Origin: Hyphococcus sp.
GTDB taxonomy: Bacteria > Pseudomonadota > Alphaproteobacteria > Caulobacterales > Parvularculaceae
Direction of reading: 5' to 3'
Length of the DNA: 64,000 bases
Assembly (NCBI GenBank): GCA_028289605.1
Contig: JANQON010000006.1
Coordinates: 461,938 to 525,937 of the forward strand
Both the position numbers and the translations under genes were made by a program. The notes beneath the pieces were generated by a model, which was not told the DNA's origin, did not search any database, and was given only the letters and a program-made list of their open reading frames with translations. Position 1 is the stretch's first letter. Each line of letters starts with the position of its first letter. This document shows positions 1 to 7,563 of this stretch, piece by piece.

Positions 1-364
1 GCGGCGCCGGTTCCAGCATGACGTTCCAGGGCAGGTAATACTCGAACCAGGGATAGGCGATCAGCCATGCTGCAAAACCAAATGTCAGCCCGGCCGCTAG
101 CCAGTTCCGCGACAGCCCGCGATAGAGCAATTGGAACGCGAGCGCGTGAACGAAGCCAAGCCCGACAAATCCCAGCGGTATCAAATACGGCGCCGACGCC
201 GCCCGCGGCGGCGGATCGCCGGTGAACGCCGCAAGAAATTTCTCGCTTTGCAATGCGGGATCGGCGAGAACGGCTTGCGCCGGACCGAATGTCGCCAGGG
301 ACGCCGCCAGCATCGCGAAGCCGCCGGCGAGGCCGGCGAGCAAATATCGCAACCATGGCGCCAT
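1..364 (-). CDS. hypothetical membrane protein (partial, cut by window edge)
   Basis: The gene starts at ATG 364 and runs off the left edge, so only about 121 N-terminal residues are visible. A GAGGAGA ribosome site precedes the ATG. The N-terminus is hydrophobic (WLRYLLAGLAGG) and reads as a signal anchor. Two further hydrophobic stretches (IPLGFVGLGFVHALAF and AAGLTFGFAAWLIAYPWF) suggest an integral membrane protein of three or more helices. It begins 17 bases after hisG and is probably co-transcribed with it. I do not recognise the family, and no catalytic motif is visible in the part present. Confidence 0.6.
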   Translation of the reverse strand, partial: MAPWLRYLLAGLAGGFAMLAASLATFGPAQAVLADPALQSEKFLAAFTGDPPPRAASAPYLIPLGFVGLGFVHALAFQLLYRGLSRNWLAAGLTFGFAAWLIAYPWFEYYLPWNVMLEPAP

Positions 365-380
365 AGGCCGTCTCCTCTCG

Positions 381-1265
381 TCAGGCCATCATCTTCTCAA
401 TCGGTAAAACGAGTATGGCGCTGGCGCCGAGCTTTTTAAGTTCTTCGAGTTGATCCCAGAATACGCTTTCGCGGCAGACGGCGTGAATGGCGACTTTGTC
501 CGGCGCGCCGACAAGATCGAGCACGGTCGGCGCGTCGGCGCCCGGGAGGTATTCGGTAATCGCCTCCACCGCGGTCCGCGGGGCATTCATCATGACATAC
601 TTCGCGTCGCGCGACGTGATCACGCCGTTGATCCGCTTGATGAGGGCGTCAAAGATCGTCTGCTTTTCCGTTGGGAATGGCTCTTTGTTACGAATGAGCA
701 AGGCTTGGGATGAAAAGACCGTCGCGACAGGTTTCAGCCCGTTGGCGTCCAACGTGGCGCCTGTCGATACGATGTCGCAAACAGCGTCCGCAACTTTAAG
801 GCGCGGGGCGACCTCGACCGACCCTTTCATCATCACCGGTTTGGCCGCCGCCCCTTCCCGCTCCAGCCACGCTTGCGTCAGGCCCGGGTAGGATGTGGCG
901 ATGCGCATGCCGTTGAGATGCGCAGGTCCGTCATAGTCCCACTCTTTCGGGCCCGCGATCATGAGGCGGCACCGGGCGAAGCCGAGCCTCATCACCTCTT
1001 CGGCCGCGTCTTCACGGGCGCCCCCAAGGCGGTCTTCTTCGAAGACGTTTTCTCCGACGATCCCGATATCGCAAGCCTGATCCGCAACGAATTCAGGAAT
1101 GTCGTCGTCGCGCAACAGCATGACGTCGATCGGCATTTCCTGAACCCGGCCGTAAAGCCGGTCCTTGCCGCGGGAGACTTTCAACCCGCAGTTTTTCAAA
1201 AGCTCCATCGACCCGTCGGACAACCGGCCGGATTTCTGGATCGCGATGCGCAATCGTTCGGTCAT
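381..1265 (-). CDS. hisG: ATP phosphoribosyltransferase, long form
   Basis: First enzyme of histidine synthesis: condenses ATP with PRPP to phosphoribosyl-ATP in the cytosol. The 294-residue length matches the long HisG form, which carries its own C-terminal ACT-like regulatory domain (roughly residues 215-294) and needs no HisZ. Recognisable segments are IQKSGRL near residue 9, CDIGIVGENV near 65, and the PRPP-site region VADAVCDIVSTGATLD near 155-175. I chose ATG 1265 over ATG 1277: it overlaps the stop of the upstream TrpR-like gene as ATGA and has GGAAAAG just before it, so the two are translationally coupled. Feedback inhibition by histidine is expected from the family. No other his gene is in the window. 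Confidence 0.95.
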   Translation of the reverse strand: MTERLRIAIQKSGRLSDGSMELLKNCGLKVSRGKDRLYGRVQEMPIDVMLLRDDDIPEFVADQACDIGIVGENVFEEDRLGGAREDAAEEVMRLGFARCRLMIAGPKEWDYDGPAHLNGMRIATSYPGLTQAWLEREGAAAKPVMMKGSVEVAPRLKVADAVCDIVSTGATLDANGLKPVATVFSSQALLIRNKEPFPTEKQTIFDALIKRINGVITSRDAKYVMMNAPRTAVEAITEYLPGADAPTVLDLVGAPDKVAIHAVCRESVFWDQLEELKKLGASAILVLPIEKMMA

Positions 1266-1594
1266 TTTCTTTTCCATTTTTTCAGCATCAGGCGATAGCC
1301 GCCGTGAGGCTCGTCGTTCAGAAAGCGCGCAACGCGCCCGATCGTGGTGGTGGAAGCGCCGGTCTCAGCGGCGATTTCACGATAGGAAAGCGCACCCTCC
1401 GACAACAGACGGGCGATGCGCCAGCGTTCTGCGAAGGCTTCAATTTCCGCGGGGGTTGCAAGGTCTTTGAAAAAGCGCCGCGCCTCTGCGGGAGACGACA
1501 ACGCCGCCAGGGCGCTGAAGAGCGCTTTTTCATCCATCGCCTTCGCCTGTTCCTTGCCGGGCGCCGTTTCGCCCCGGCGGGCTGGTCCGCGCAT
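1262..1594 (-). CDS. YerC/YecD-type TrpR-like regulator
   Basis: A 110-residue protein with the Trp-repressor-like helix-turn-helix of the YerC/YecD family. The core is LATPAEIEAFAERWRIARLL, followed by the recognition region SYREIAAETGASTTTIGRVA. No catalytic motif is seen. It ends in an ATGA overlap with hisG, so it probably controls that operon and possibly itself. The start at 1594 has GAGG five bases upstream. An internal ATG at 1537 (MDEKALF) would give a 91-residue protein closer to the usual family length, so the first 19 residues are uncertain. The ligand of this family is not established to my knowledge; histidine or a related metabolite is only a guess from context. Confidence 0.85.
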   Translation of the reverse strand: MRGPARRGETAPGKEQAKAMDEKALFSALAALSSPAEARRFFKDLATPAEIEAFAERWRIARLLSEGALSYREIAAETGASTTTIGRVARFLNDEPHGGYRLMLKKWKRK

Positions 1595-1611
1595 AGTCGC
1601 CTCGCTGCGTT

Positions 1612-1649
1612 TCGTACGAGCGTATTAATACGATAATACAATAAGTCAA
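1612..1649 (-). promoter_or_regulatory. promoter with overlapping palindromic operator for the TrpR-like/hisG operon
   Basis: On the minus strand a TTGACT -35 box lies at 1649-1644, followed by AT-rich sequence. The perfect 12-bp palindrome CGTATTAATACG is at 1621-1632 and a second palindrome TCGTACGA is at 1612-1619. The 12-mer covers the place where a -10 element should fall, 27 bases before the ATG at 1594. This is the classic layout for an autoregulated repressor, with the TrpR-like product as the obvious candidate. The palindromes are seen directly; the repressor assignment is inference. Confidence 0.55.
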
Positions 1650-1868
1650 GCGGCGGAGACTGCGGAGCTGAACAAACGCGGGGGTGCGCCGATATCACAT
1701 TCGTTTGAGCATCCGCTCAGCCGTCCGACCACAGGACCAAGCATCGCCGGTCCGGCGAACGCCCGGCTTCGGGCGCGACGCTTGCGGTTGATGCGTATCG
1801 CAAGACCCCGGTCAGATTGCGCTGATGGATGAACGCGACGCCTTATGTGATCTGGGCAATCTGAGAAA

Positions 1869-2585
1869 CTATCCCTTGGCCGACACCTCTTCGACCCAGG
1901 CGGGGACGACCTGCGTCGCAGGGCCGTATCGACTGTCGCTGAAGACATGTGCGTTTTCGGACGGTTCGAGATTCAGCTCCATGGCCGGAACGCCCGCCAG
2001 GCGCGCCTCGCCGGCGAATCCCGCCGCCGGATAGACTGAGCCGGACGTACCGATGGAAACAAACAGATCAGCCGACAAAATCGCGTCCATCGCCTCGTCC
2101 ATGAATCGGGGGATTTCGCCGAACCAGACAACATACGGTCGCATTCCGCCGGTCCGTCCGCATACAGTGCATCTCAGCGTCGTTGCCAGGTCGTCGTCGC
2201 AGACGCGCACGTCGCCGCAGTGAGCGCAGATCGACTTTTTCAGCTCCCCGTGCATATGCAGAATATTTTCCGATCCGGCGCGCTCATGGAGATCGTCGAC
2301 ATTCTGCGTGACGAGCGTGAGCCTGCCGCCCTGTTCAGCGAGTTTACGCTCCAGTGACGCCAGCGCCTCGTGCGCGGCGTTCGGGCGCACTCCCGGCAGC
2401 GCACGGCGGCGATCATTGTAGAACGCATGCACAAGTTCGGGGTTCGCAGCGAACCCTTGCGGCGTCGCCACTTCGCGGTAGTCGTACTTCGCCCAAACGC
2501 CGTCCTGATCGCGGAAAGTCGCAACCCCCGACTCCGCCGATACGCCCGAGCCGGTGAGCACAACGACGTTCTGGGGGCTCCTCAC
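1869..2585 (-). CDS. cobB: Sir2-family NAD-dependent protein deacylase (SIRT5-like)
   Basis: Removes acyl groups from protein lysines using NAD, releasing nicotinamide. The 238 residues carry the NAD-binding GSGVSAESG (12-20), QNVDDLHERAG (94-104), catalytic His112 in HMHGEL, and a Zn site at Cys120, Cys123, Cys139 and Cys142. Tyr56 and Arg59 in FYNDRR form the Y-x-x-R pair that marks class III sirtuins able to remove succinyl or malonyl groups as well as acetyl. The start is GTG 2585, whose bases overlap the stop of the DUF1993 gene as GTGA, so translation is coupled. The family assignment is firm; acyl preference is inferred from the motif. Confidence 0.93.
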   Translation of the reverse strand: MRSPQNVVVLTGSGVSAESGVATFRDQDGVWAKYDYREVATPQGFAANPELVHAFYNDRRRALPGVRPNAAHEALASLERKLAEQGGRLTLVTQNVDDLHERAGSENILHMHGELKKSICAHCGDVRVCDDDLATTLRCTVCGRTGGMRPYVVWFGEIPRFMDEAMDAILSADLFVSIGTSGSVYPAAGFAGEARLAGVPAMELNLEPSENAHVFSDSRYGPATQVVPAWVEEVSAKG

Positions 2586-3100
2586 GAAGGTTGCGGAACG
2601 GCCATGTAGTCCGCCTTGCCGATGGACAGACCCATGCGCCTCAAAATCGCATAGGTCGTCGTGACGTGAAAATAGAGGTTCGGCAGCACGAAGTTCTGGA
2701 CATAGGCCAGACGCGGCAGGGTCATCTCCCGGTCCGGCCCGACAGGAAATGAAATCGGGGCGTCGGGCTCAACGTCGAGCGCCGCAGCCGGCAGGGATTT
2801 GATATGCGCGTGCGCTTTCTTGATGCGATCGCGCAAGGCGGCGAAGGTCTCCTCGTCATCGGCGAAACTCGGCATGTCTGCAGCGGCGAGCCGCGACATC
2901 GCGCGCGCCGGCAATTCCGTAGCAATGCGCACCTGGCTCACCAGCGGCAGCATGTCGGGCGCGAGGCGCCAATTGAGATAGACGGACTGATCCGCGCCGC
3001 TTTCGGCGGCGTGCGCCTCGGCTTTTTCCAGAATGCCGTCAAGAGCGGTAAACATCTGGCCGATGGCTGCGTTTAGAATGGAAGAAACGGTAATGGTCAT
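2582..3100 (-). CDS. DUF1993 family protein
   Basis: A 172-residue cytosolic protein starting at ATG 3100, with AGGA eight bases upstream (a longer reading to 3199 has no ribosome site). Features are the N-terminal TITVSSILNAAIGQMFTALDG, the WRLAPDMLPLVSQ segment and a C-terminal helix NFVLPNLYFHVTTTYAILRRMG. This pattern matches DUF1993, a DinB-like helical family of unknown function. The NLYFHVTTTYAILR region is its most conserved part. It is the first gene of a two-gene unit with the sirtuin, joined by a GTGA overlap. No function can be assigned from sequence. Confidence 0.85.
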   Translation of the reverse strand: MTITVSSILNAAIGQMFTALDGILEKAEAHAAESGADQSVYLNWRLAPDMLPLVSQVRIATELPARAMSRLAAADMPSFADDEETFAALRDRIKKAHAHIKSLPAAALDVEPDAPISFPVGPDREMTLPRLAYVQNFVLPNLYFHVTTTYAILRRMGLSIGKADYMAVPQPS

Positions 3101-3230
3101 GTAAGGATCCTGTTCGTACAAACGGTTAAAACCGCACTTGTCCCCATGGCAGGGAATTTCTACAGATGGATAAGGTAATCCTCCATCCCATCGGCACAAC
3201 CCCGGTCAAGTTGAGCGACGGCTCTATTTC

Positions 3231-3695
3231 ATGAAGCGCATTCTCTTCGTCTGTCTTGGCAATATCTGCCGCTCTCCGGCGGCCGAGGGCGTCTTACGCG
3301 CCAAAGCGCGGGACAGAGGCATGAGCCTCTACATCGAATCCGCAGGCACCGGGGCATGGCATGCAGGCGACCCGCCGGACGCGCGCATGATCAAAGCGGC
3401 GGGACGGCGCGGCTACGATCTCTCTCACCAGCGCGCCCGGAAAGTGACCGACGCCGATTTTTTCGAGTTCGACTATTTGCTCGCGATGGACTTGTCCAAC
3501 CAGGTCGATCTCTTAGAGGTCGCCCCGCCCAACCGGGAGTGCGACATACGGCTTTTTCTTGATTTCGCCGACAGCGAGACCCGCGAAACGCCCGACCCCT
3601 ATTACGGCGGGGACCAGGGATTTGAACACGTGCTCGACCTTATTGAGCTCGGCGCCGCCGGCTTTCTCGATCATCTTGAGGATGAAAGCGAGTAA
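3231..3695 (+). CDS. low-molecular-weight protein-tyrosine phosphatase
   Basis: A cytosolic phosphatase of 154 residues. The N-terminal P-loop CLGNICRS gives nucleophile Cys8 and Arg14 (C-x5-R), and the general acid is Asp122 in DPYYGG, the two signatures of the LMW-PTP family. Typical length is 150-160 residues, so it is intact. It is divergent from the DUF1993/sirtuin pair. Its 3' end overlaps the convergent thpR gene by 25 bases. Family members act on phosphotyrosine in proteins or small molecules; nothing nearby (no BY-kinase, no exopolysaccharide cluster) tells the substrate. Confidence 0.93.
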   Translation: MKRILFVCLGNICRSPAAEGVLRAKARDRGMSLYIESAGTGAWHAGDPPDARMIKAAGRRGYDLSHQRARKVTDADFFEFDYLLAMDLSNQVDLLEVAPPNRECDIRLFLDFADSETRETPDPYYGGDQGFEHVLDLIELGAAGFLDHLEDESE

Positions 3696-4213
3696 CTCGC
3701 CTCGATCTCGTAGTGGCTCGCCTCGCCGCCCAATTGCGAAGAATAGAGATGGAACGCCTCGACCGGAAAAGGCCCGCAGGAGAATAATCCGTGCTCGGCG
3801 CAATACTGAGCCGCCGCCGACTGGGACGTATTTTTCAGATAGGCGAGCGTGACGTGCGGAATGAACTTGCGGCGTTCCAGATCAAAGCCGGCTCTGCGCA
3901 GCGCCGTTTCCGACTTAGACTGCAGGTGAGCGAGCGGATCGGATTTTTCCGCCCCCGCCCAGAGCGCCGTCGGACGCTTGTCGCCGAAAAATCCGACGCC
4001 GGAAAGGCGAAGCTCGAAGGCGGGCGCATCAATCTCGGACAATGCGTCCACGGCTGCGCGAAACCCATGTCGGTCGGCCTCGCCGATGAACGCAAGCGTC
4101 AAATGAAAATTTTCAATGGGACGCCAACGGGCGCCGTCGACGCCGGACTGCACCATGGAAAGGGCGTCAGCGACGATTTCAGGGAGAGACAGCGCAACGA
4201 ATAAGCGGGCCAT
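3671..4213 (-). CDS. thpR: RNA 2',3'-cyclic phosphodiesterase (2H family)
   Basis: A 180-residue 2H phosphoesterase. Both catalytic tetrapeptides are present: H37-L-T39-L in FHLTLAFIGE and H120-V-T122-L in HVTLAYLKN. The family hydrolyses 2',3'-cyclic phosphates to 2'-phosphates and was first known as a 2'-5' RNA ligase (LigT). Full length for the family. The last 25 bases overlap the 3' end of the convergent phosphatase gene, so the two transcripts are complementary at their ends. Confidence 0.93.
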   Translation of the reverse strand: MARLFVALSLPEIVADALSMVQSGVDGARWRPIENFHLTLAFIGEADRHGFRAAVDALSEIDAPAFELRLSGVGFFGDKRPTALWAGAEKSDPLAHLQSKSETALRRAGFDLERRKFIPHVTLAYLKNTSQSAAAQYCAEHGLFSCGPFPVEAFHLYSSQLGGEASHYEIEASYSLSSSR

Positions 4214-4315
4214 GATCCAAAGCCAGTAAAGAATTCCGCCAAAGTTGCAAACGCTTTCCCCTGGAGGCGCGGAACCCTATATCGCGTTCAAGGCGTTTTC
4301 TCGTACGATAGACCG

Positions 4316-5191
4316 ATGACCAAAAGTCTCTTCATCTTCGGCTACGGATACACCGCTCGGACGCTTGTAAAGCGTTTGGCGCAAGAAGACGGTTGGCGGT
4401 TTGCCGGAACCACGCGATCGGAAGACAAAGCCGGCGCGATGCGCGGAGACGGCGTCGCCCCGGTCATCTGGGACGGCGGCGACATCAGCGCTGCGGCCCT
4501 TGACGACGCGTCCCATATTCTCGTTTCCACGCCGCCGACCGATGCGGGATGCCCGACGCTCGCCGCCGCGGGCGCCCAGTTGGCGGCTCATGCGAGCAAC
4601 ATACAATGGCTTGGATATCTTTCCACCAACGGCGTTTACGGCGATCATCAAGGCGAGTGGGTAGACGAGTCTTCGGCAACCCTCGGAGAATCCACGCGCG
4701 CGCGGCGGCGCATTGACGCTGAAGAACGTTGGCGGAGCCTCGCGCAGCATCACGGCCTTCCCCTGACAATCTTTCGCCTGCCCGGCATATACGGGCCCGG
4801 CCGTTCCGCCATCGACGCCGTGCGCGAAGGCAAGGCCAAGCGAATCTACAAAAAGGGGCAGGTCTTCTCGCGCATGCATGTCGAAGACATCGCCGCTGCG
4901 CTCGCGGCGAGCATGGAGAGCCCGCAACCATACGCCCTCTACAATCTCGCCGACGACGAGCCGGCGCCGCCGCAGGAGGTGGTCGAATACGCCAGTACGC
5001 TGTTGGGAGTCTCCCCGCCGCCCCTCATCCCCATCGAAGAAGCGGACCTTTCGGAAATGGCGAAAAGTTTCTATGCGGATAACAAGCGCGTTTCCAACGC
5101 CTTGATGAAACGGGCGCTGGGCGTTTCGCTTGCCTATCCGACATACCGTGAAGGGCTGCGGTCAATTCTCGCTGATGAAACCGAAGCCTAG
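4316..5191 (+). CDS. SDR-family NAD(P)-dependent oxidoreductase/epimerase, YeeZ-like
   Basis: A 291-residue extended-SDR-like protein. The Rossmann fold opens with FIFGYGYTARTLVKRL (Gly9-x-Gly11 instead of the usual GxxGxxG), as in the YeeZ group. Conserved landmarks include STNGVYGDHQGEWVDE and FRLPGIYGPGRSAID. The classical Tyr-x-x-x-Lys is not obvious in its normal place, which is also typical for this group, so a dehydrogenase role is not certain. The stop overlaps that of the convergent lipoprotein gene by four bases. Substrate unknown. Confidence 0.85.
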   Translation: MTKSLFIFGYGYTARTLVKRLAQEDGWRFAGTTRSEDKAGAMRGDGVAPVIWDGGDISAAALDDASHILVSTPPTDAGCPTLAAAGAQLAAHASNIQWLGYLSTNGVYGDHQGEWVDESSATLGESTRARRRIDAEERWRSLAQHHGLPLTIFRLPGIYGPGRSAIDAVREGKAKRIYKKGQVFSRMHVEDIAAALAASMESPQPYALYNLADDEPAPPQEVVEYASTLLGVSPPPLIPIEEADLSEMAKSFYADNKRVSNALMKRALGVSLAYPTYREGLRSILADETEA

Positions 5192-5646
5192 GTCTCGGGC
5201 TCGTCTTCCGATGCGTCGTCTGTCGCGTCTTCGTCCCACTCGTTGATTTTAGTGATGAAACATCGATTGACGAAATCGCCCGGCCCCTCGACCAGCAAGA
5301 AATCGCCGCGGGTCAGGCAGCCGCCGCCGGGGCGGTTCCCGATCCCGATTTTCTGCGCGAAGCGGAAATCGCTGCTCGAACAGGCGCCGGAATACTCAAC
5401 GCGATACCTGTCGTTGACGCCCCGGGTCAAAATGATGGCGTCGTCGTCGCCGTCAATCGTGCTCCAGCCGTTGATGCTGCGCGGAAAGCAAATGCTGCTG
5501 GCTTCGGCCCCCAGCCGCGGATCAGGCTCCGCCGCCGCCGCGTTTGCGGTATCCGGCGTCTCGGCCGTCGTTGCGCACGCCGCCATAAGGGCCGCGCCCG
5601 CCGCTGCGAAAATCGCCGACACATAATTCATGGTGATTGTCCTCAC
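5188..5646 (-). CDS. DUF6491-like lipoprotein
   Basis: A 152-residue secreted protein. The N-terminus has a signal peptide ending in a lipobox-like LMAACA, so it is probably lipid-anchored at the Cys. The mature part has paired cysteines and the pattern SINGW, GVNDRYRVEYSG, GGGCLTRGDFLLV and NRCFITKINEW, which I associate with the DUF6491 family of small alphaproteobacterial envelope proteins. The tail is acidic. The start could be ATG 5646 or the internal ATG at 5631. Function unknown. Confidence 0.75.
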   Translation of the reverse strand: MRTITMNYVSAIFAAAGAALMAACATTAETPDTANAAAAEPDPRLGAEASSICFPRSINGWSTIDGDDDAIILTRGVNDRYRVEYSGACSSSDFRFAQKIGIGNRPGGGCLTRGDFLLVEGPGDFVNRCFITKINEWDEDATDDASEDEPET

Positions 5647-5762
5647 TCACGCCCCTTAAACCCGCCGACATCAAAACGCAGACCGAGGCGGCATGTCCAG
5701 TCACCTTTGCGCCGGACTGGATCAATGTGGATTCCGGCCCGGAATCGCTGGTCCGCCCAATG

Positions 5763-5782
5763 ATATAAAGAAATCTTTATAT
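5763..5782 (+). promoter_or_regulatory. SahR-like palindromic operator upstream of ahcY
   Basis: A 20-bp inverted repeat with 9-bp perfect arms, ATATAAAGA, two bases, then TCTTTATAT. It lies 72 bases before the ahcY start in an otherwise GC-rich intergenic. Its form and placement resemble the operators of SahR, the ArsR-family S-adenosylhomocysteine sensor that controls methionine-cycle genes in Proteobacteria (recalled, not searched). No sahR gene is in the window. Confidence 0.6.
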
Positions 5783-5854
5783 GTGTCTTGGCAGCCGTCC
5801 AAAGCACTGTTATATCGCCAGCAACAAATCGCAGAGAACCAAGGATCAGCCACA

Positions 5855-7261
5855 ATGACCGCGCCCGCCCACCACGATTATTTCGTCAAAGATATTTCCC
5901 TTGCCGATTTCGGCCGCCGTGAAATCGAGATCGCCGAGACCGAAATGCCCGGCCTGATGGCGACCCGCGAGGAATATGGGCCTTCCCAGCCTCTGAAGGG
6001 CGCGCGTATCGCCGGTTCGCTGCACATGACAATTCAGACGGCCGTGCTGATCGAGACCCTCCAAGCCCTCGGCGCCGACGTCCGCTGGGCCTCTTGCAAC
6101 ATCTATTCAACGCAAGACCACGCCGCGGCCGCCATCGCCGCCGTCGGCACGCCGGTTTTCGCTTTCAAGGGTGAATCCTTGGAGGAATACTGGGATCTCG
6201 CCGACAAGATCTTTGAGTGGCCGAACGGCGAGACCGCGAATATGATCCTGGACGACGGCGGCGACGCGACGCTCCTGATCCTGCTCGGCGCTGACGCCGA
6301 AAAAGACCCGTCCATTCTCGATAATCCGAGCAATGAGGAAGAAACGGCGCTCTTTGAAACGATCAAACGCCGTATCGCAAAACAGCCGAATTGGTATTCG
6401 ACCGTCAAGGCGAACATCCAGGGCGTGACGGAAGAAACAACGACCGGCGTCCTGCGGCTGTATCAGCGTGAGAAAAACGGCACGCTTCCCTTCCCGGCGA
6501 TCAACGTCAACGACTCCGTGACCAAGTCGAAATTCGACAACAAGTACGGTTGCAAGGAATCGCTGGTCGACGGCATTCGTCGCGGCACCGACGTGATGAT
6601 GGCAGGCAAGGTCGCCCTCGTCGCCGGCTACGGCGATGTCGGCAAAGGTTCGGCGGCGTCGCTGCAAGGCGCCGGCGCCCGGGTGATGGTGACGGAAATT
6701 GACCCAATCTGCGCCCTGCAGGCGGCGATGGACGGCTTTGAAGTCGTGACCATGGAAGAGGGCTGTCCGCGGGCTGACATTGTGATCACGGCAACGGGCA
6801 ACAAAGATGTCCTGACCGTTGACCATATGCGTTCGCTCAAAGACATGGCGATCGTCGGCAATATCGGTCACTTCGACAATGAGATTCAGGTGGAAGGCCT
6901 GCGCAATTTTAAATGGGCGAATGTCAAAGATCAGGTCGACATGATCACCTTCCCCGAAGGAAACCGCATGCTGCTGCTGAGCCAGGGGCGCCTTCTCAAC
7001 CTCGGCAACGCCACAGGTCACCCGTCATTCGTAATGTCGGCCTCGTTCACGAACCAGACGCTGGCGCAAATCGAGCTCTGGACAAAGGGCGATGAGTACA
7101 AAAACGAAGTGTACGTATTGCCGAAACATCTCGACGAGAAAGTCGCCGCGCTCCACCTCGCCAAGGTCGGCGCAAGCCTGACCAAGCTCAGCCAGGAACA
7201 GGCCGACTATATCGGCGTAGACGCCGACGGCCCGTACAAATCGGAACACTATCGGTACTAG
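5855..7261 (+). CDS. ahcY: adenosylhomocysteinase
   Basis: Hydrolyses S-adenosylhomocysteine to adenosine and homocysteine, closing the methyl cycle in the cytosol. The 468-residue length is normal. Landmarks are [14 protein letters not shown] near residue 55, the NAD-binding [10 protein letters not shown] near 258-267, and the C-terminal [11 protein letters not shown] shared by the family. ATG 5855 was chosen because AAGGA lies about 10 bases upstream and the product then starts like its homologues; the frame stays open upstream to 5693, but that part is not conserved-looking. It is preceded by a palindrome of SahR type, suggesting repression relieved when SAH accumulates. A GC-rich hairpin follows at 7283. 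Confidence 0.97.
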   Translation: MTAPAHHDYFVKDISLADFGRREIEIAETEMPGLMATREEYGPSQPLKGARIAGSLHMTIQTAVLIETLQALGADVRWASCNIYSTQDHAAAAIAAVGTPVFAFKGESLEEYWDLADKIFEWPNGETANMILDDGGDATLLILLGADAEKDPSILDNPSNEEETALFETIKRRIAKQPNWYSTVKANIQGVTEETTTGVLRLYQREKNGTLPFPAINVNDSVTKSKFDNKYGCKESLVDGIRRGTDVMMAGKVALVAGYGDVGKGSAASLQGAGARVMVTEIDPICALQAAMDGFEVVTMEEGCPRADIVITATGNKDVLTVDHMRSLKDMAIVGNIGHFDNEIQVEGLRNFKWANVKDQVDMITFPEGNRMLLLSQGRLLNLGNATGHPSFVMSASFTNQTLAQIELWTKGDEYKNEVYVLPKHLDEKVAALHLAKVGASLTKLSQEQADYIGVDADGPYKSEHYRY

Positions 7262-7282
7262 ACGGTCCGTTCCGCTGAACGA

Positions 7283-7309
7283 CGCGGCGCCGTCTCCGCT
7301 GGCGCCGCG
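7283..7309 (+). terminator. GC-rich hairpin after ahcY
   Basis: A perfect 9-bp stem, CGCGGCGCC at 7283-7291 and GGCGCCGCG at 7301-7309, with a 9-base loop, lies 22 bases after the ahcY stop. There is no T-run, so it may act as a transcript 3' stabiliser or a weak terminator. The rest of 7262-7563 (302 bases before divL) shows no gene I can support. Confidence 0.4.
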
Positions 7310-7563
7310 CTCGTTGCATATCCGCCGCGCTCGTGAGCGGGCTGGCTCACGGATCGCCTGACACGGCGATTCGTCGCTGATTGTGCGCCGCAGAGACAAG
7401 CGAATCCTGTTGAAAACTTCACGGGCGTTGGCTTCGATTCTGCGCTAATCGGCCTAGGCGATGAGCGGCGAACCAGTACATATTGCGCCTCTTTACGCGC
7501 AGCGACACTAAATCTGCGCGAATCTGTTAGTTTTGCTTAGGCGCTTCTGGGGAAGCGGCGAGG

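Noticed and set aside
1760..1775. CGCCCG-GCTT-CGGGCG hairpin after the sirtuin gene
   Set aside because: Short stem without a T-run; not enough to call a terminator.
6107..7021. A 304-codon minus-strand ORF opposite ahcY
   Set aside because: Antisense of a highly conserved gene, with His/Arg/Asp-rich sequence typical of shadow frames.
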